Source: Herbidospora mongoliensis (GTDB taxonomy: Bacteria; Actinomycetota; Actinomycetes; Streptosporangiales; Streptosporangiaceae). Taken from it: a stretch of DNA of 64,000 nucleotides. Below the pieces are notes generated by a model, which searched no databases, was not told where the DNA came from, and saw only the letters and a program-made list of their open reading frames with translations. Shown piece by piece: positions 32,425 to 43,207 of this stretch. The first letter of the stretch is position 1. Each line of letters starts with the position of its first letter. The stretch lies in contig NZ_BBXD01000019.1 in assembly GCF_001570545.1 (NCBI RefSeq), forward strand, positions 248,001-312,000, read 5' to 3'. The translations under genes were made by a program, and so were the position numbers.

Positions 32425-34512
32425 ATGTCCGCCGAAATTACCGCGTCCGTCTCCCCGGAGGAGCTACCCCTCCCTCTCGAACGATTCCTCAACCGAGAGG
32501 AGAGCTGGCTCCAGTTCAACGAACGTGTGCTCGAACTCGCCGAGGACCCCAAGATCCCCCTGCTCGAACGGGTGAGGTTCCTGGCGATCTTCGCGAGCAA
32601 CCTGGACGAATTCTTCATGGTGCGGGTCGCGGGCCTGAAACGGCGGATGGCCACCGGACTGCTGCTGAGAGCGCAGAGCGGACTCAAACCCAGTGAAGAG
32701 TTGGAGCGCATCAACGGGATCGCCAACGTCCTGGTGCAGCGCCACTCCGCACTGTTCCACAAGACGATCGTGCCCGAGCTGGTGGAGAAGGGCATCAAGA
32801 TCGTCCGCTGGGCCGATCTCGGGCGTGACGAGCGCACCGTGATGCGGAAGTTGTTCCGGGAGCGGATCCGGCCGGTGCTGACGCCGCTGGCCGTCGACCC
32901 GTCCCACCCGTTTCCCAATATCTCCGGGCTTTCGCTGAACCTGGCGGTCACCGTCCGCAACCCCGTCAACGGCAACACGGTGTTCGCCCGGGTGAAGGTG
33001 CCCCCGCAGCTCCCCCGGTTCGTGAAACTGGCGAACGACCGGTTCGTCCCGCTCGAAGACGTCATCGCGGCCCACCTCGGCACGCTCTTCAAGGGCATGG
33101 AGATCGTCCAGAACCACGTCTTCCGGGTCACCCGCAACGAGGACCTCGACGTCGACGAGGACGTCACCGAGAACCTCATGCAGGCGCTGGAGCGCGAACT
33201 GCGCCGCCGCAGGTTCGGTTCGCCGGTCCGCATCGAGGTCGAGGACACCATCTCGCCCGAGGTGCTGGAACTGCTGGTCGAAGAGCTGGGCGTGGCCGAC
33301 CACGAGATCTACCGGGTGCCGGGGCCGCTCGACCTGTCGGGCCTGCACACGATCGCCGACCTCGGGCCGACCCACAACCGGGGCGAGCTCAGCTACCGGC
33401 CGTTCGTGCCGTCCGAGGTGATCCACGCCGACGACGACATCTTCGCGATGCTGCGCGAGCGGGACATCCTGCTGCACCACCCGTACGACAGCTTCTCCAC
33501 CAGCGTGGGCCGGTTCATCGAGCAGGCGGCGGCCGACCCCGCGGTGCTGGCGATCAAGCAGACGCTCTACCGGACCTCCGGCAACTCCCCCATCGTGGAC
33601 TCCCTGATCGACGCGGCCGAGGCGGGCAAGCAGGTCGTGGTCGTCGTCGAGATCAAGGCCAGGTTCGACGAGCACGCCAACATCTCGTGGGCCAGGAAAC
33701 TGGAGAAGGCCGGCTGCCACGTCGTCTACGGCGTGCTCGGCCTGAAGACCCACTGCAAGCTGGCCCTGGTCGTCCGCCAGGAACAGAGCGGCGAACTGCG
33801 CCGCTACTGCCACATCGGCACCGGCAACTACAACCCCAAGACCGCCCGCATGTACGAGGACTTCGGCCTGCTCACCGCCGACCCCCTCGTCGGCGAGGAC
33901 GTCACCGACCTGTTCATGCACCTGACCGGCTACTCCAACCACTCGGCGTACCGGCGGCTGCTGGTGGCGCCCCACTCGCTGCGGCACGGCCTGCTGGCCC
34001 GCATCGACCGGGAGATCGCCCACCACAAGGCGGGCCGGCCGGCGCGGATCCGGATCAAGACCAACTCCCTGGTCGACGAACCCGTGATCGACGCGCTCTA
34101 CCGCGCCTCGCAGGCCGGTGTGCCGATCGACCTGTGGGTTCGCGGCATCTGCACGCTCATGCCCGGAGTCCCGGGTTTGTCCGAGACGATCAGGGTCAGA
34201 AGTCTTCTGGGGCGCTTCCTGGAGCACTCCCGCATCTACGAGTTCGGCGGCGGACGGCGGCCCGAGATGTGGATCGGCAGCGCAGACCTCATGCGCCGCA
34301 ACCTCGACCGAAGGGTGGAGGCCCTGGTGAAGGTGACCGGCGCGCAGCACCGGTCATACATCGCCGACCTGCTCGACCGCGCGTTCTCCGACGGGACGGA
34401 CACATGGTGGCTCACCTCAGATGGCCGTTGGCTTCGCCAAAGTGGCGGCGCCGATCTTCAGCAGCACCTCATCGGCACACGACGCTGGCGAACCGTGGAC
34501 GACGGCAAATGA
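32425..34512 (+). CDS. ppk: Polyphosphate kinase 1
   Basis: The 695-residue enzyme makes inorganic polyphosphate from ATP. The N-terminal domain opens [20 protein letters not shown], and the N2/C domains contain [16 protein letters not shown]. The phosphohistidine motif KTHCKLALV has the putative nucleophile His443, and [19 protein letters not shown] has His463. The length and order fit the PPK1 family. The start is ATG 32425. It is coupled by ATGA to the mutT1-like gene, and a PHO-box-like repeat lies upstream. Confidence 0.96.
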   Translation: MSAEITASVSPEELPLPLERFLNREESWLQFNERVLELAEDPKIPLLERVRFLAIFASNLDEFFMVRVAGLKRRMATGLLLRAQSGLKPSEELERINGIANVLVQRHSALFHKTIVPELVEKGIKIVRWADLGRDERTVMRKLFRERIRPVLTPLAVDPSHPFPNISGLSLNLAVTVRNPVNGNTVFARVKVPPQLPRFVKLANDRFVPLEDVIAAHLGTLFKGMEIVQNHVFRVTRNEDLDVDEDVTENLMQALERELRRRRFGSPVRIEVEDTISPEVLELLVEELGVADHEIYRVPGPLDLSGLHTIADLGPTHNRGELSYRPFVPSEVIHADDDIFAMLRERDILLHHPYDSFSTSVGRFIEQAAADPAVLAIKQTLYRTSGNSPIVDSLIDAAEAGKQVVVVVEIKARFDEHANISWARKLEKAGCHVVYGVLGLKTHCKLALVVRQEQSGELRRYCHIGTGNYNPKTARMYEDFGLLTADPLVGEDVTDLFMHLTGYSNHSAYRRLLVAPHSLRHGLLARIDREIAHHKAGRPARIRIKTNSLVDEPVIDALYRASQAGVPIDLWVRGICTLMPGVPGLSETIRVRSLLGRFLEHSRIYEFGGGRRPEMWIGSADLMRRNLDRRVEALVKVTGAQHRSYIADLLDRAFSDGTDTWWLTSDGRWLRQSGGADLQQHLIGTRRWRTVDDGK

Positions 34513-35363
34513 CCGACGTGATCCACGCCGCCGGCGCCGTCATCTGGCGCGGCGACGAGACCTCCCCCGAGGTCGCGCTCGTGCACCGGCCCAAGTACGA
34601 CGACTGGTCGTTCCCGAAGGGCAAGCTCAAATCCGGCGAACACGTCATCGCCGGCGCGCTGCGCGAGGTCCAGGAGGAGACCGGCCTGTCGGTCGTCCTG
34701 GGCCGTTCGCTGCCGCCCGTCCACTATCTGAAGGACGGCCGCCTCAAGCGGGTCGACTACTGGGCCGCGCGGGTCCGCGCGGAGGGGGAGCTCACCGCGG
34801 TCGACGAGGTCGACCAGCTGGTCTGGCTCCCGCTCGACGAAGCCCGGCGGCGGCTGACCTACGAGTGGGACGCGGGCCTGCTCAGGGCGCTGACGGCGGC
34901 CCCGCTGGTGACGGTGCCGCTGATCCTGGTGCGGCACGGCCTGGCGGGCAGCCGCTCCGACTGGAAGGGCCACGACGACCGGCGTCCGCTCGACTCCGAC
35001 GGCACGGCCCAGGCCGAGGTGGTCGCCCAGGCGCTGACGGCGTACGCGCCGCAGATCCTGGTCAGCTCCCCCAGCAGAAGGTGCACCCAGACGCTCAAGC
35101 CCTACGCCGCGGCCGCGGGCCTGTCGATCCGCAAGGAGAAACTGCTCTCCGAACCCGGCTACGACCCGAAGGACACCCTCCGGCTGGTCCGGAAACTGAC
35201 CGAGCCGACGGCGGTCTGCAGCCACGGCAAGGTCCTTCCCGACCTGCTCACCGCCCTGTGCGACGGCCGGATCGGCGACACCCACCTGCGCAAGGGCGGG
35301 TTCGCCGTCCTCCATCACGCCGACGGCGACCTGATCAGCGTCGACCGCTACGTCACGACGTGA
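34509..35363 (+). CDS. mutT1: Two-domain Nudix hydrolase plus histidine phosphatase (MutT1 type)
   Basis: The 284-residue protein has an N-terminal Nudix domain (about 5-130; box GKLKSGEHV followed by [11 protein letters not shown]) and a C-terminal histidine-phosphatase domain (about 138-284; [15 protein letters not shown] and a late CSHGK). This matches mycobacterial MutT1, which degrades 8-oxo-(d)GTP and dinucleoside polyphosphates and is also encoded next to ppk. ATG 34509 overlaps the ppk stop; the longer frame upstream is a shadow. The 3' end overlaps the converging CYTH-CHAD gene by 11 bp. Confidence 0.9.
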   Translation: MTDVIHAAGAVIWRGDETSPEVALVHRPKYDDWSFPKGKLKSGEHVIAGALREVQEETGLSVVLGRSLPPVHYLKDGRLKRVDYWAARVRAEGELTAVDEVDQLVWLPLDEARRRLTYEWDAGLLRALTAAPLVTVPLILVRHGLAGSRSDWKGHDDRRPLDSDGTAQAEVVAQALTAYAPQILVSSPSRRCTQTLKPYAAAAGLSIRKEKLLSEPGYDPKDTLRLVRKLTEPTAVCSHGKVLPDLLTALCDGRIGDTHLRKGGFAVLHHADGDLISVDRYVTT

Positions 35364-36798
35364 GCTTGGCCCACAACTTGGGGAACTTGGCGCGGGCCCG
35401 GTCGGCGGCGGCCCGCTCCAGGCCGGCCAGCACGCCATAGGTGAAGGTGTCCTCGCCGGCCTCGCGGGCCTTGGCGGCCTCCTTCTCCAAGGTCTCCTGG
35501 GCGACCACGCCGTCCTGGTAGAGGCCCAGCGCCTCCTGGATCGCCTCGGCGCGGGCGGCCTCGTCGGCGAACCCGGCGGCCTCCGCCGTGTAGCGGGCCC
35601 GCTTGGCGGCCTTGCGCACGTCGTGCATGGCGATCTCGCGCTCGTGCGCGTCTTCGATGCTCTGCGCGGTCTCGTGCTTCTTCTCGACCCGGTGCCACTC
35701 CTTGGTCACGATCTTGGCCAGCTCGGAACCGGACTCCCGGGTGGCCTTGCCGGTGAAGGAGTAGGGCGCGTCGAGCGCGTCGAGCAGGGCGAAGTAGCGC
35801 TCGCCGTTCATCGCCTCGCGGATGCGCTCGTACCCCGCCTCCTCCTGGTGCTTGAGGTCGTCGAGGAGACGGGCCCGGACCGGACCGACGATCAGGTGGC
35901 CGTCGAGCCCGTCGAGCTCCCGGCCGAAGCGGGCCTGGATGACCTCCAGGTCGCGCACCTCGCCGAGCACCTCGCCGAGCCAGCGCAGCTCCTCCTGGAG
36001 CGTGTCCGTCTCGGTGACGATCGAGGAGAACGACTTGAACGCGCTGCGCATCCGCCGGCAGGCCACCCGCGCCTTGTGCACGGCCTCGTCCTCCGCCCGC
36101 CGCACCCGGCCGTCCTGGGCGATCAGCGCGTCGGTCTGCCGGCGCAGGTAGGCGAAAACCGCGGCGCCGACCGTCCCCTCGGCAGGCGACTGGGGAAGTT
36201 TCGGTACGGCTTCGCCCAAGAGGCGGCCCAATTTGTTCGCGGAGCCGCCGGTAGCCGCCCCCGCCTTGATGACGCGCTTGCCCACCCGCTTCAGCAGCGC
36301 CTCGTCACCCTTGACGAGCTCGACCTCGACCTCGCGCCACCGTTCGACGCGGGTCGTCTCGCCGTAGACCGTGCCCTTGACACGGTCGTCGGCGACCTCG
36401 GCGAGCACCTGCTCCTCGGCGTCGAGCAACTTGGTCACCGCCCGCTTCGTGTCGAGTTCGGCGACGGGGACGAGTGCCTGGCCCCGGGTGTAGACGAGCA
36501 CCTGCTCGGCCAGCGTGGGCGGGACGATCTTGGCACTGCGGGTGAGCGGGAGCTGGATCTCCTGCCGTACACCGGCGGATTTCGGCAGTTTCAGGTGCCA
36601 GCCGGAGTCGTCGCCGCCGCGGCGCCGCCGCAGGGTGATGCCCCGCGCGGCGAGGCGCAGATCGGGAGTGTCAAAGTAGATGGCCACGAGCTGGTGGGAC
36701 TTGGGCCCACTGGATGCCGAGATGCCTTTGACGCCGAGTAGATCGGGCACCACGAACTCGTCTTGGACATCGAACTTGTCCTCGATCTCGATCGCCAC
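35353..36798 (-). CDS. CYTH and CHAD domain protein, polyphosphate-associated
   Basis: The 481-residue protein starts VAIEIEDKFDV, with the ExExK signature of CYTH (triphosphate tunnel metalloenzyme, about 1-190). It is followed by a CHAD domain (about 210-475) rich in conserved His and Arg/Lys (AVHKARVACRRMRSAFKSF and IAMHDVRKAAKRARYTAE). CHAD domains bind polyphosphate, and CYTH enzymes hydrolyse triphosphates. Convergence with ppk-mutT1 makes a polyphosphate role likely. GTG 36798 is chosen because GGAGG lies 5 nt upstream; the frame is open to 36840. Confidence 0.88.
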   Translation of the reverse strand: MAIEIEDKFDVQDEFVVPDLLGVKGISASSGPKSHQLVAIYFDTPDLRLAARGITLRRRRGGDDSGWHLKLPKSAGVRQEIQLPLTRSAKIVPPTLAEQVLVYTRGQALVPVAELDTKRAVTKLLDAEEQVLAEVADDRVKGTVYGETTRVERWREVEVELVKGDEALLKRVGKRVIKAGAATGGSANKLGRLLGEAVPKLPQSPAEGTVGAAVFAYLRRQTDALIAQDGRVRRAEDEAVHKARVACRRMRSAFKSFSSIVTETDTLQEELRWLGEVLGEVRDLEVIQARFGRELDGLDGHLIVGPVRARLLDDLKHQEEAGYERIREAMNGERYFALLDALDAPYSFTGKATRESGSELAKIVTKEWHRVEKKHETAQSIEDAHEREIAMHDVRKAAKRARYTAEAAGFADEAARAEAIQEALGLYQDGVVAQETLEKEAAKAREAGEDTFTYGVLAGLERAAADRARAKFPKLWAKLTS

Positions 36799-36867
36799 TA
36801 GCACCTCCAGGTAAACGTGACACTGCCGAATTGCGGCCATGATGCCACCTGAAGGTGAACAAATCGC

Positions 36868-37221
36868 CTATCGAGACACGGGCTGGAGAAGTTCTAGACG
36901 ATTCCCCACGGGATCATGTACGTAACACCGCAGGTATCCGGGCAGCAGCCGGTCGATCTCGGCCTCGGGGAAGAGCGCGAGGATCTCGTCCAGGTCCCGG
37001 ACCAGCAGCGCCAAGTGCGCCTTCCTGGCGGCCCGGAAGCCCTCCTCGACACCGAGATGAAGCTCGACACCTCCTCCACCGAACCACGCGCCCCCGCGCT
37101 TGGCCAATTCCGCCGGCTTGGTGATCTCGGTCATACCGAGACGCCCGCAATAGAAGGCGCGCAATTCGTCTTCGCGGCCGGGAGGGGTGGCGAGTTGCGC
37201 GTGGTGAATGCCGGTGATCAT
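36868..37221 (-). CDS. VOC-family (glyoxalase/dioxygenase fold) protein
   Basis: The 117-residue single VOC module contains GIHHAQLATPPGREDELRAF with a likely metal His, GGGVELHLGVEE, and CYVHDPVGNRLELLQ, the usual C-terminal metal Glu motif. The reaction is unknown. It is coupled by a 4-bp ATGA overlap to the methyltransferase upstream, so both sit in the unit opposite to marR. Confidence 0.8.
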   Translation of the reverse strand: MITGIHHAQLATPPGREDELRAFYCGRLGMTEITKPAELAKRGGAWFGGGGVELHLGVEEGFRAARKAHLALLVRDLDEILALFPEAEIDRLLPGYLRCYVHDPVGNRLELLQPVSR

Positions 37222-37973
37222 TTGTGCGCGACCGCGAATATGCGGCGGAAGGGGAATGGGGTGCCGTAGTCACGCCGGGGATAGGCCTCGCCGAGCACCC
37301 GCCCGGCGTCGGCGAGGAACGCCTCGCGGCGCTCCGGGTCCAGCCGGGTCAGCATGGGCCGCAGCGCGGTTCCGGTGACCCAGCGGAGCACCGCGTCGTC
37401 GCCGGGGAGCACGTGTATATAGGTGGTCTCCCACGCGTCGACCGTCAGGCCCGCGCCGGACAGCAGCTCCAGATACTCCCCGGCGTCGTCGACCGGGTCG
37501 CGCCAGGCGAGGTCGGCCAGCTCGGAGGCCCATTCGGAGCTCTGGCAGAGCTCGCGGACGACCTGATGGCTGGGCGCGGTGAAGTTCCCCGGCACCTGGA
37601 ACGCCAGCCAGCCGCCCGGGTTCAGCTCCCCGGCCCAGCGGGTGAGCAGCTCGCGGTGCTCGGGCACCCACTGGAGCAGCGCGTTCGACACGATCACGTC
37701 GACCGGCTCGGCGGGCCGCCAGTCACGCACGTCGGCGACCTCGAAAGTGGCGCCTTCCGGGGCCTTGGCGATCATCTCCGGCGAGGAGTCGATGCCGTGG
37801 ACGCGGGCGTCCGGCCAGCGCCGGGCCAGCGACACGGTCAGCTCACCGGTGCCACAGCCCAGGTCGACGACGTGACTGGGGTTCTCGGCCGCGATCCGGC
37901 CGGTGAGCTCGTAGAACGGGCGGGAACGCTCGTCGGCGTACCGCCCGTAGACGGTGGGGTCCCACGTGGTCAT
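37218..37973 (-). CDS. tam: Trans-aconitate 2-methyltransferase-like enzyme
   Basis: The 251-residue class I methyltransferase opens WDPTVYGRYADERSRPFYEL and has motif I HVVDLGCGTGELTVSLARR, then FEVADVRDW and DVIVSNALLQWVPEH. These fit the Tam family, which methylates trans-aconitate. The family is often found in oxidative- or organic-acid-stress contexts. It is divergent from marR across a palindrome-rich promoter and is the first gene of a two-gene unit with the VOC protein. Confidence 0.85.
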   Translation of the reverse strand: MTTWDPTVYGRYADERSRPFYELTGRIAAENPSHVVDLGCGTGELTVSLARRWPDARVHGIDSSPEMIAKAPEGATFEVADVRDWRPAEPVDVIVSNALLQWVPEHRELLTRWAGELNPGGWLAFQVPGNFTAPSHQVVRELCQSSEWASELADLAWRDPVDDAGEYLELLSGAGLTVDAWETTYIHVLPGDDAVLRWVTGTALRPMLTRLDPERREAFLADAGRVLGEAYPRRDYGTPFPFRRIFAVAHK

Positions 37974-37995
37974 GGCCGCGCCTCCGGCACGAAGT

Positions 37996-38048
37996 TATCT
38001 CTCGACATAGAGATACTTGATATCAAGAGAGATGTCTTGACGTCAAGA
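37996..38048. promoter_or_regulatory. Three palindromes in the tam-marR divergent promoter
   Basis: TATCTCT-N6-AGAGATA (37996-38015), the perfect CTTGATATCAAG (38016-38027) and the perfect TCTTGACGTCAAGA (38035-38048) fill the 94-bp gap. The two CTTGA palindromes are exactly 20 bp apart centre to centre, about two helical turns. This is what is expected for two MarR dimers on one DNA face. Confidence 0.7.
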
Positions 38049-38067
38049 AAAGCTAGACTCGTCATCC

Positions 38068-38577
38068 ATGAGCTCAGCCGAGGATGAGGTCGACCGGCTT
38101 GTCGCGGCCTGGCGGCAGGAGCGCCCCGACCTCGACGTGACGCCGTTGCAGGTGCTGAGCCGCGTGTCGCGGCTGAGCCGGCACCTGGAGCGGGCCAGGC
38201 GGGCGTCCTTCGCCGAACACGGGCTGGAGCCGTGGGAGTTCGACGTGCTCACGGCGCTGCGCAGGGCCGGCGCGCCTTATGTGATGAGTCCGGGCGCGTT
38301 GCTGCGGGCCACTTTGGTGACGTCCGGGACGATGACGAACCGCATCGACCGGCTGACCGCCGCCGGGCTCGTCACCCGCAACCCCGACCCCGACGACCGG
38401 CGCGGCGTGCTGGTGCGGCTGACCGCCAACGGCCTCAGTCGCGTGGACGCGGCCTTCGCCGACCTGCTCAGGCGGGAACAGGAGCTGCTCGCCGCCCTCG
38501 GCCGGCAGCAGCAACTCGACCTCTCGGGGCTGCTGCGGACCCTTCTGGTGCCCTTCGACACGTCCGACTCCGCGTAG
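38068..38577 (+). CDS. MarR-family transcriptional regulator
   Basis: The 169-residue winged-helix regulator has GLEPWEFDVLTALRRAG, the recognition segment LLRATLVTSGTMTNRIDRLTAAG, and the wing RNPDPDDRRGVLVRLTANG. It probably represses itself and the divergent tam-VOC unit by binding the CTTGA palindromes 20-70 bp upstream. MarR proteins respond to phenolics, oxidants or metals; the ligand here is unknown. Confidence 0.9.
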   Translation: MSSAEDEVDRLVAAWRQERPDLDVTPLQVLSRVSRLSRHLERARRASFAEHGLEPWEFDVLTALRRAGAPYVMSPGALLRATLVTSGTMTNRIDRLTAAGLVTRNPDPDDRRGVLVRLTANGLSRVDAAFADLLRREQELLAALGRQQQLDLSGLLRTLLVPFDTSDSA

Positions 38578-38629
38578 GTGTGACGGACTAAGACGGGGTT
38601 AACCCACCATCTGGTTCCCCTGAACCCTG

Positions 38630-38645
38630 TGTGATTTATGTCACA
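38630..38645. promoter_or_regulatory. CRP-type site TGTGA-N6-TCACA
   Basis: It is a perfect match to the CRP consensus, extended to GTGTGA/TCACAC, 236 bp upstream of the secreted-protein start. Actinobacterial Crp uses this consensus. The distance implies a long leader or a distant promoter. Confidence 0.65.
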
Positions 38646-38653
38646 CCCCTCAG

Positions 38654-38667
38654 GTGGATCGATCCAC
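38654..38667. promoter_or_regulatory. Perfect palindrome GTGGATCGATCCAC
   Basis: This 14-bp perfect dyad is 9 bp downstream of the CRP-type site. It is followed by another interrupted dyad (38675-38681 with 38692-38698). They are likely additional regulator sites; the protein is unknown. Confidence 0.45.
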
Positions 38668-38880
38668 AGGGTGACTGATCGGCATACCCCTCGATCAGCG
38701 GAAATAACGGAATCTTCACAGGAATCCCACAGGTTTGCAGCAACTTCCAACATCCCAGCCGCCTCAGGCAGTTGGTCCTTTTGCTTTCACACCTTCATTC
38801 CGTCTTATAGCTTTCTGATCGTTCCTTTACTGACGCATGGGGCGCAAGTGACGTCCCACGACAGACCTGGGGAGATCCAC

Positions 38881-40398
38881 ATGAAGCGCACGTTCATTCT
38901 GGGCGGTCTGAGCGCGGGGCTGCTTGCCTCCGCGGTCGTTGCCGCCCCGGCACAGGCCGCTGGCGATGTCGCCAGCGACAGCCTTGCCAGCACCAACATC
39001 GCTGCCCAGCAGGTCGCGGCCTTCTGGTACGGCGAGGCGAAAGCCAACCTGATCGGCGCCACCCCGTACAACGTCGAGACGCAGGTCGTCGGCAAGCACG
39101 TGTCGACCGGTGGTCCCACCGCCGACACGAAGCCTGGCGTCGTGCCCGCGATCGGTGACGAGAAGAAGGTCGCCAGCACCTCGAAGAACGTCAACCTGCC
39201 CAAGACCACGGGCAAGGTGTTCTTCATTGGCGCCGACGGCAACCCGCACTGGTGCACCGGCACCTCGCTCCAGAGCGCGTACAAGAACCTCGTCGCCACT
39301 GCTGGACACTGTGTCTACGACACGACGTCCAACAAGGCCACCCTCGACAAGTGGGTCTTCATCCCCGGTTACTACCAGGGCAAGACCCCGTGGGGCATCT
39401 ACGTCGGCAAGCAGGCCTTCACCCACTACGACTTCGACGTGTACGAGGACGGCGACCGCAACTACGCGTTCGTCAACGTGTACAACGGCGTCCTTCCCGT
39501 GGCCGCGTCTTACGACAAGGACTACGAGAAGAAGTACGACACGAAGTGGTATGCCGAGAAGAAGCTCGACGAGCTGAAGAACGACAAGACCACCGGCTGG
39601 TCGCACCTCAAGATCGAGAAGGTGGTTGACACCACCAAGATCGGTCCGGACCGCCCGGGCTCGGAGGTCGCTCAGACCTACGTGACGCGTACCACCTTCA
39701 AGAACGTCGGTGGCACCAACGCGAACAACGCCGACTACCCGGGTCCGTTCAAGCCGTTCACCGGCGTGGACCGCAAGACCTACGCGAACGAGACCGAGTA
39801 CAACCAGGCCAAGTCGTACCACCAGGCCGGCCCGAACGGCGAGTCGAAGGACGGCAAGTCCTTCTTCTACACCGAGGGCGAAGGCGCCTCGAAGAAGTTC
39901 TACAAGCACACGTACTGGGTCAAGTACGACGTGGACTACGTCGTCACCGGCAAGGTGCTGTCGATCGGCCTCAAGGACGTCGGTCGCCTCGGTGACAACG
40001 TCGGTGGCCAGGGTCTGGCGTACAACCAGAAGGTCGGCCAGAGCGTCTACGTCTTCGGCTACCCGAGCGGGAAGCACCCGGACGGCAACCACGCCTACAC
40101 CGGCCACACCCTGAAGTGGAGCTACGGCAAGACGTTCGCGGCGAAGGCCGCTGACATCAAGGCCGAAGAGATCATCGGGGTCAAGTCGTCCTTCACGGGC
40201 GAGGGCTCGCTGGGCTCGTCGTGGCTGTCGCAGTACAAGAGCGCCCGTCGTCTCGGCTACCTCAACGGCGTGACCATCGGTGTCGCTGACACCGACGGCA
40301 ACAAGCGCTACGACACCTCGGTTTCCCCGTACTTCGACGGTGAGACCTTCGGCGTCTACAAGGTGGCGGCGGCTCTCTGGTCCGGGAAGATCGTCTAA
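38881..40398 (+). CDS. Secreted trypsin-fold (S1-like) protein, possibly lacking the catalytic Ser
   Basis: The 505-residue protein has a Sec signal (MKRTFILGGLSAGLLASAVV, cleavage after AQA) and a trypsin-like core. The His motif is NLVATAGHCVYD (His143), and a likely Asp sits in GDRNYAFVNVYNG (Asp192). Where actinobacterial homologues have GSSGGPW the sequence reads GSLGSSW (442-448), so the nucleophile may be lost. A Lys/Tyr-rich insertion (about 205-370) is unlike its neighbours. ATG 38881 has GGGGAG 5 nt upstream; the frame is open further upstream but without a signal peptide. Confidence 0.75.
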   Translation: MKRTFILGGLSAGLLASAVVAAPAQAAGDVASDSLASTNIAAQQVAAFWYGEAKANLIGATPYNVETQVVGKHVSTGGPTADTKPGVVPAIGDEKKVASTSKNVNLPKTTGKVFFIGADGNPHWCTGTSLQSAYKNLVATAGHCVYDTTSNKATLDKWVFIPGYYQGKTPWGIYVGKQAFTHYDFDVYEDGDRNYAFVNVYNGVLPVAASYDKDYEKKYDTKWYAEKKLDELKNDKTTGWSHLKIEKVVDTTKIGPDRPGSEVAQTYVTRTTFKNVGGTNANNADYPGPFKPFTGVDRKTYANETEYNQAKSYHQAGPNGESKDGKSFFYTEGEGASKKFYKHTYWVKYDVDYVVTGKVLSIGLKDVGRLGDNVGGQGLAYNQKVGQSVYVFGYPSGKHPDGNHAYTGHTLKWSYGKTFAAKAADIKAEEIIGVKSSFTGEGSLGSSWLSQYKSARRLGYLNGVTIGVADTDGNKRYDTSVSPYFDGETFGVYKVAAALWSGKIV

Positions 40399-40460
40399 TC
40401 TTCCCCATCGCAATGCCGAGATGACTCGGTTGGTGCCCCAAGTCATCTGAAGCAAAAGGA

Positions 40461-40488
40461 AAGAGCCCGGTCGGCCAACCGGGCTCTT
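40461..40488. terminator. Bidirectional rho-independent terminator
   Basis: The stem AAGAGCCCGGT/ACCGGGCTCTT with a 6-base loop is flanked by T-rich runs on both strands (TCTCCTTTT to the right, TCCTTTTGC on the other strand). It lies between the converging secreted-protein and ABC-F genes and serves both. Confidence 0.9.
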
Positions 40489-40516
40489 CTCCTTTTCAGG
40501 GACTTTTCAGGAAGCG

Positions 40517-42304
<1,788 letters not shown>

Positions 42305-42320
42305 CGCCTCCCAAGCCTAT

Positions 42321-43196
42321 CTAGACGATCGCGGCTCCCGGGACCGGTCCGTGAGCGGTCACCGCGTCGCGGCACACCCCGGAGCCCCTAAGTGAGACCA
42401 CGAGCTCGCGGGCGTGCATCTCGCTCTCGGCCAGGAACGCGCACGTCGGCCCGGAACCCGAGACGAGCGCGCCGAGAGCGCCCAGCTCACGGCCCTCGTC
42501 GAGGGTGCGGTGCAGCGAACGGCGCAGCATGATGGCGGCGGGCTGAAGGTCGTTCACCAGCGACGCGCCGAGGGCTTCGGCGTTGCCGTCGGCCAGCGCC
42601 TTGGTGAGGGATTCGCTCAGCGTCGGCCAGACGACCTGCTCGCCGGTGGCCTCCCTGATGCGGTCGCACTCGCCGTAGACCTTCGGCGTGGACAGCCCGC
42701 CGTCGGCCAGCGCGAACACCCAGTGGTAGACGCCCGACGTCTCGACCGGGGTCAGGTGCTCCCCCTTGCCGGTGCCGACCGCGGTGCCGCCGAGCAGCGC
42801 GAACGGCACGTCGCTGCCGAGCGTGCCGCCGATCTCCATCAGCTCTTCGGTCGTCCTGCCCAGGTTCCACAGGGCGTTGCAGGCGACGAGCGCGGCGGCG
42901 GCGTCGGCGCTGCCCCCGGCCATGCCGCCCGCGATCGGGATGTTCTTGACGATCTCCAGCCGCACCCCCCGGCCCGGCGCGAGCGCGTGAGCGGCCCGCA
43001 CGGCCAGGTTGTCGTCGCCGAGCGGCACGTCGGCGTGGTCGCAGACCACTTCGACCCGGTCTGACTCCGACGCCGTGACCTCGTCGAACAGCGAGACGGC
43101 GTGGAAGACGTTGACGAGGTCGTGGAATCCGTCGTCGCGGATCGGGCCGACGGAGAGCTGAAGATTGACCTTGGCGGGCACACGCACGGTAATCAC
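42321..43196 (-). CDS. ispE: 4-diphosphocytidyl-2-C-methyl-D-erythritol kinase
   Basis: The 291-residue GHMP kinase of the MEP isoprenoid pathway opens VRVPAKVNLQLSVGPIRDDG, has the ATP-binding glycine-rich NIPIAGGMAGGSADAAAAL, and ends with ALVSGSGPTCAFL. It supplies isoprenoids, including the undecaprenyl carrier used by the polysaccharide and wall genes. GTG 43196 is 11 bp after ksgA, a conserved pairing. Confidence 0.95.
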   Translation of the reverse strand: MITVRVPAKVNLQLSVGPIRDDGFHDLVNVFHAVSLFDEVTASESDRVEVVCDHADVPLGDDNLAVRAAHALAPGRGVRLEIVKNIPIAGGMAGGSADAAAALVACNALWNLGRTTEELMEIGGTLGSDVPFALLGGTAVGTGKGEHLTPVETSGVYHWVFALADGGLSTPKVYGECDRIREATGEQVVWPTLSESLTKALADGNAEALGASLVNDLQPAAIMLRRSLHRTLDEGRELGALGALVSGSGPTCAFLAESEMHARELVVSLRGSGVCRDAVTAHGPVPGAAIV

Positions 43197-43207
43197 GTGA
43201 CGGGAGC

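Larger units (their letters stand above)
38578..38880. other. 303-bp non-coding region with several dyads
   Basis: I see no gene here. The stretch is less GC-rich than its surroundings and holds a perfect CRP-type site (38630-38645), a 14-bp perfect palindrome (38654-38667), and CTGATCG-N10-CGATCAG (38675-38698). It then continues as a T/C-rich leader ending in the GGGGAG ribosome binding site of the secreted protein. Confidence 0.6.

Noticed and set aside
32464-34350. Minus-strand open frame of 628 codons opposite ppk
   Set aside because: It is antisense to ppk, whose frame is fully explained by PPK1 motifs. The antisense translation is compositionally odd.
38881-40398. Secreted trypsin-fold gene as a horizontally acquired element
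   Set aside because: The Lys/Tyr-rich composition is unusual, but codon third positions are still GC-rich and no mobile-element remains flank it.
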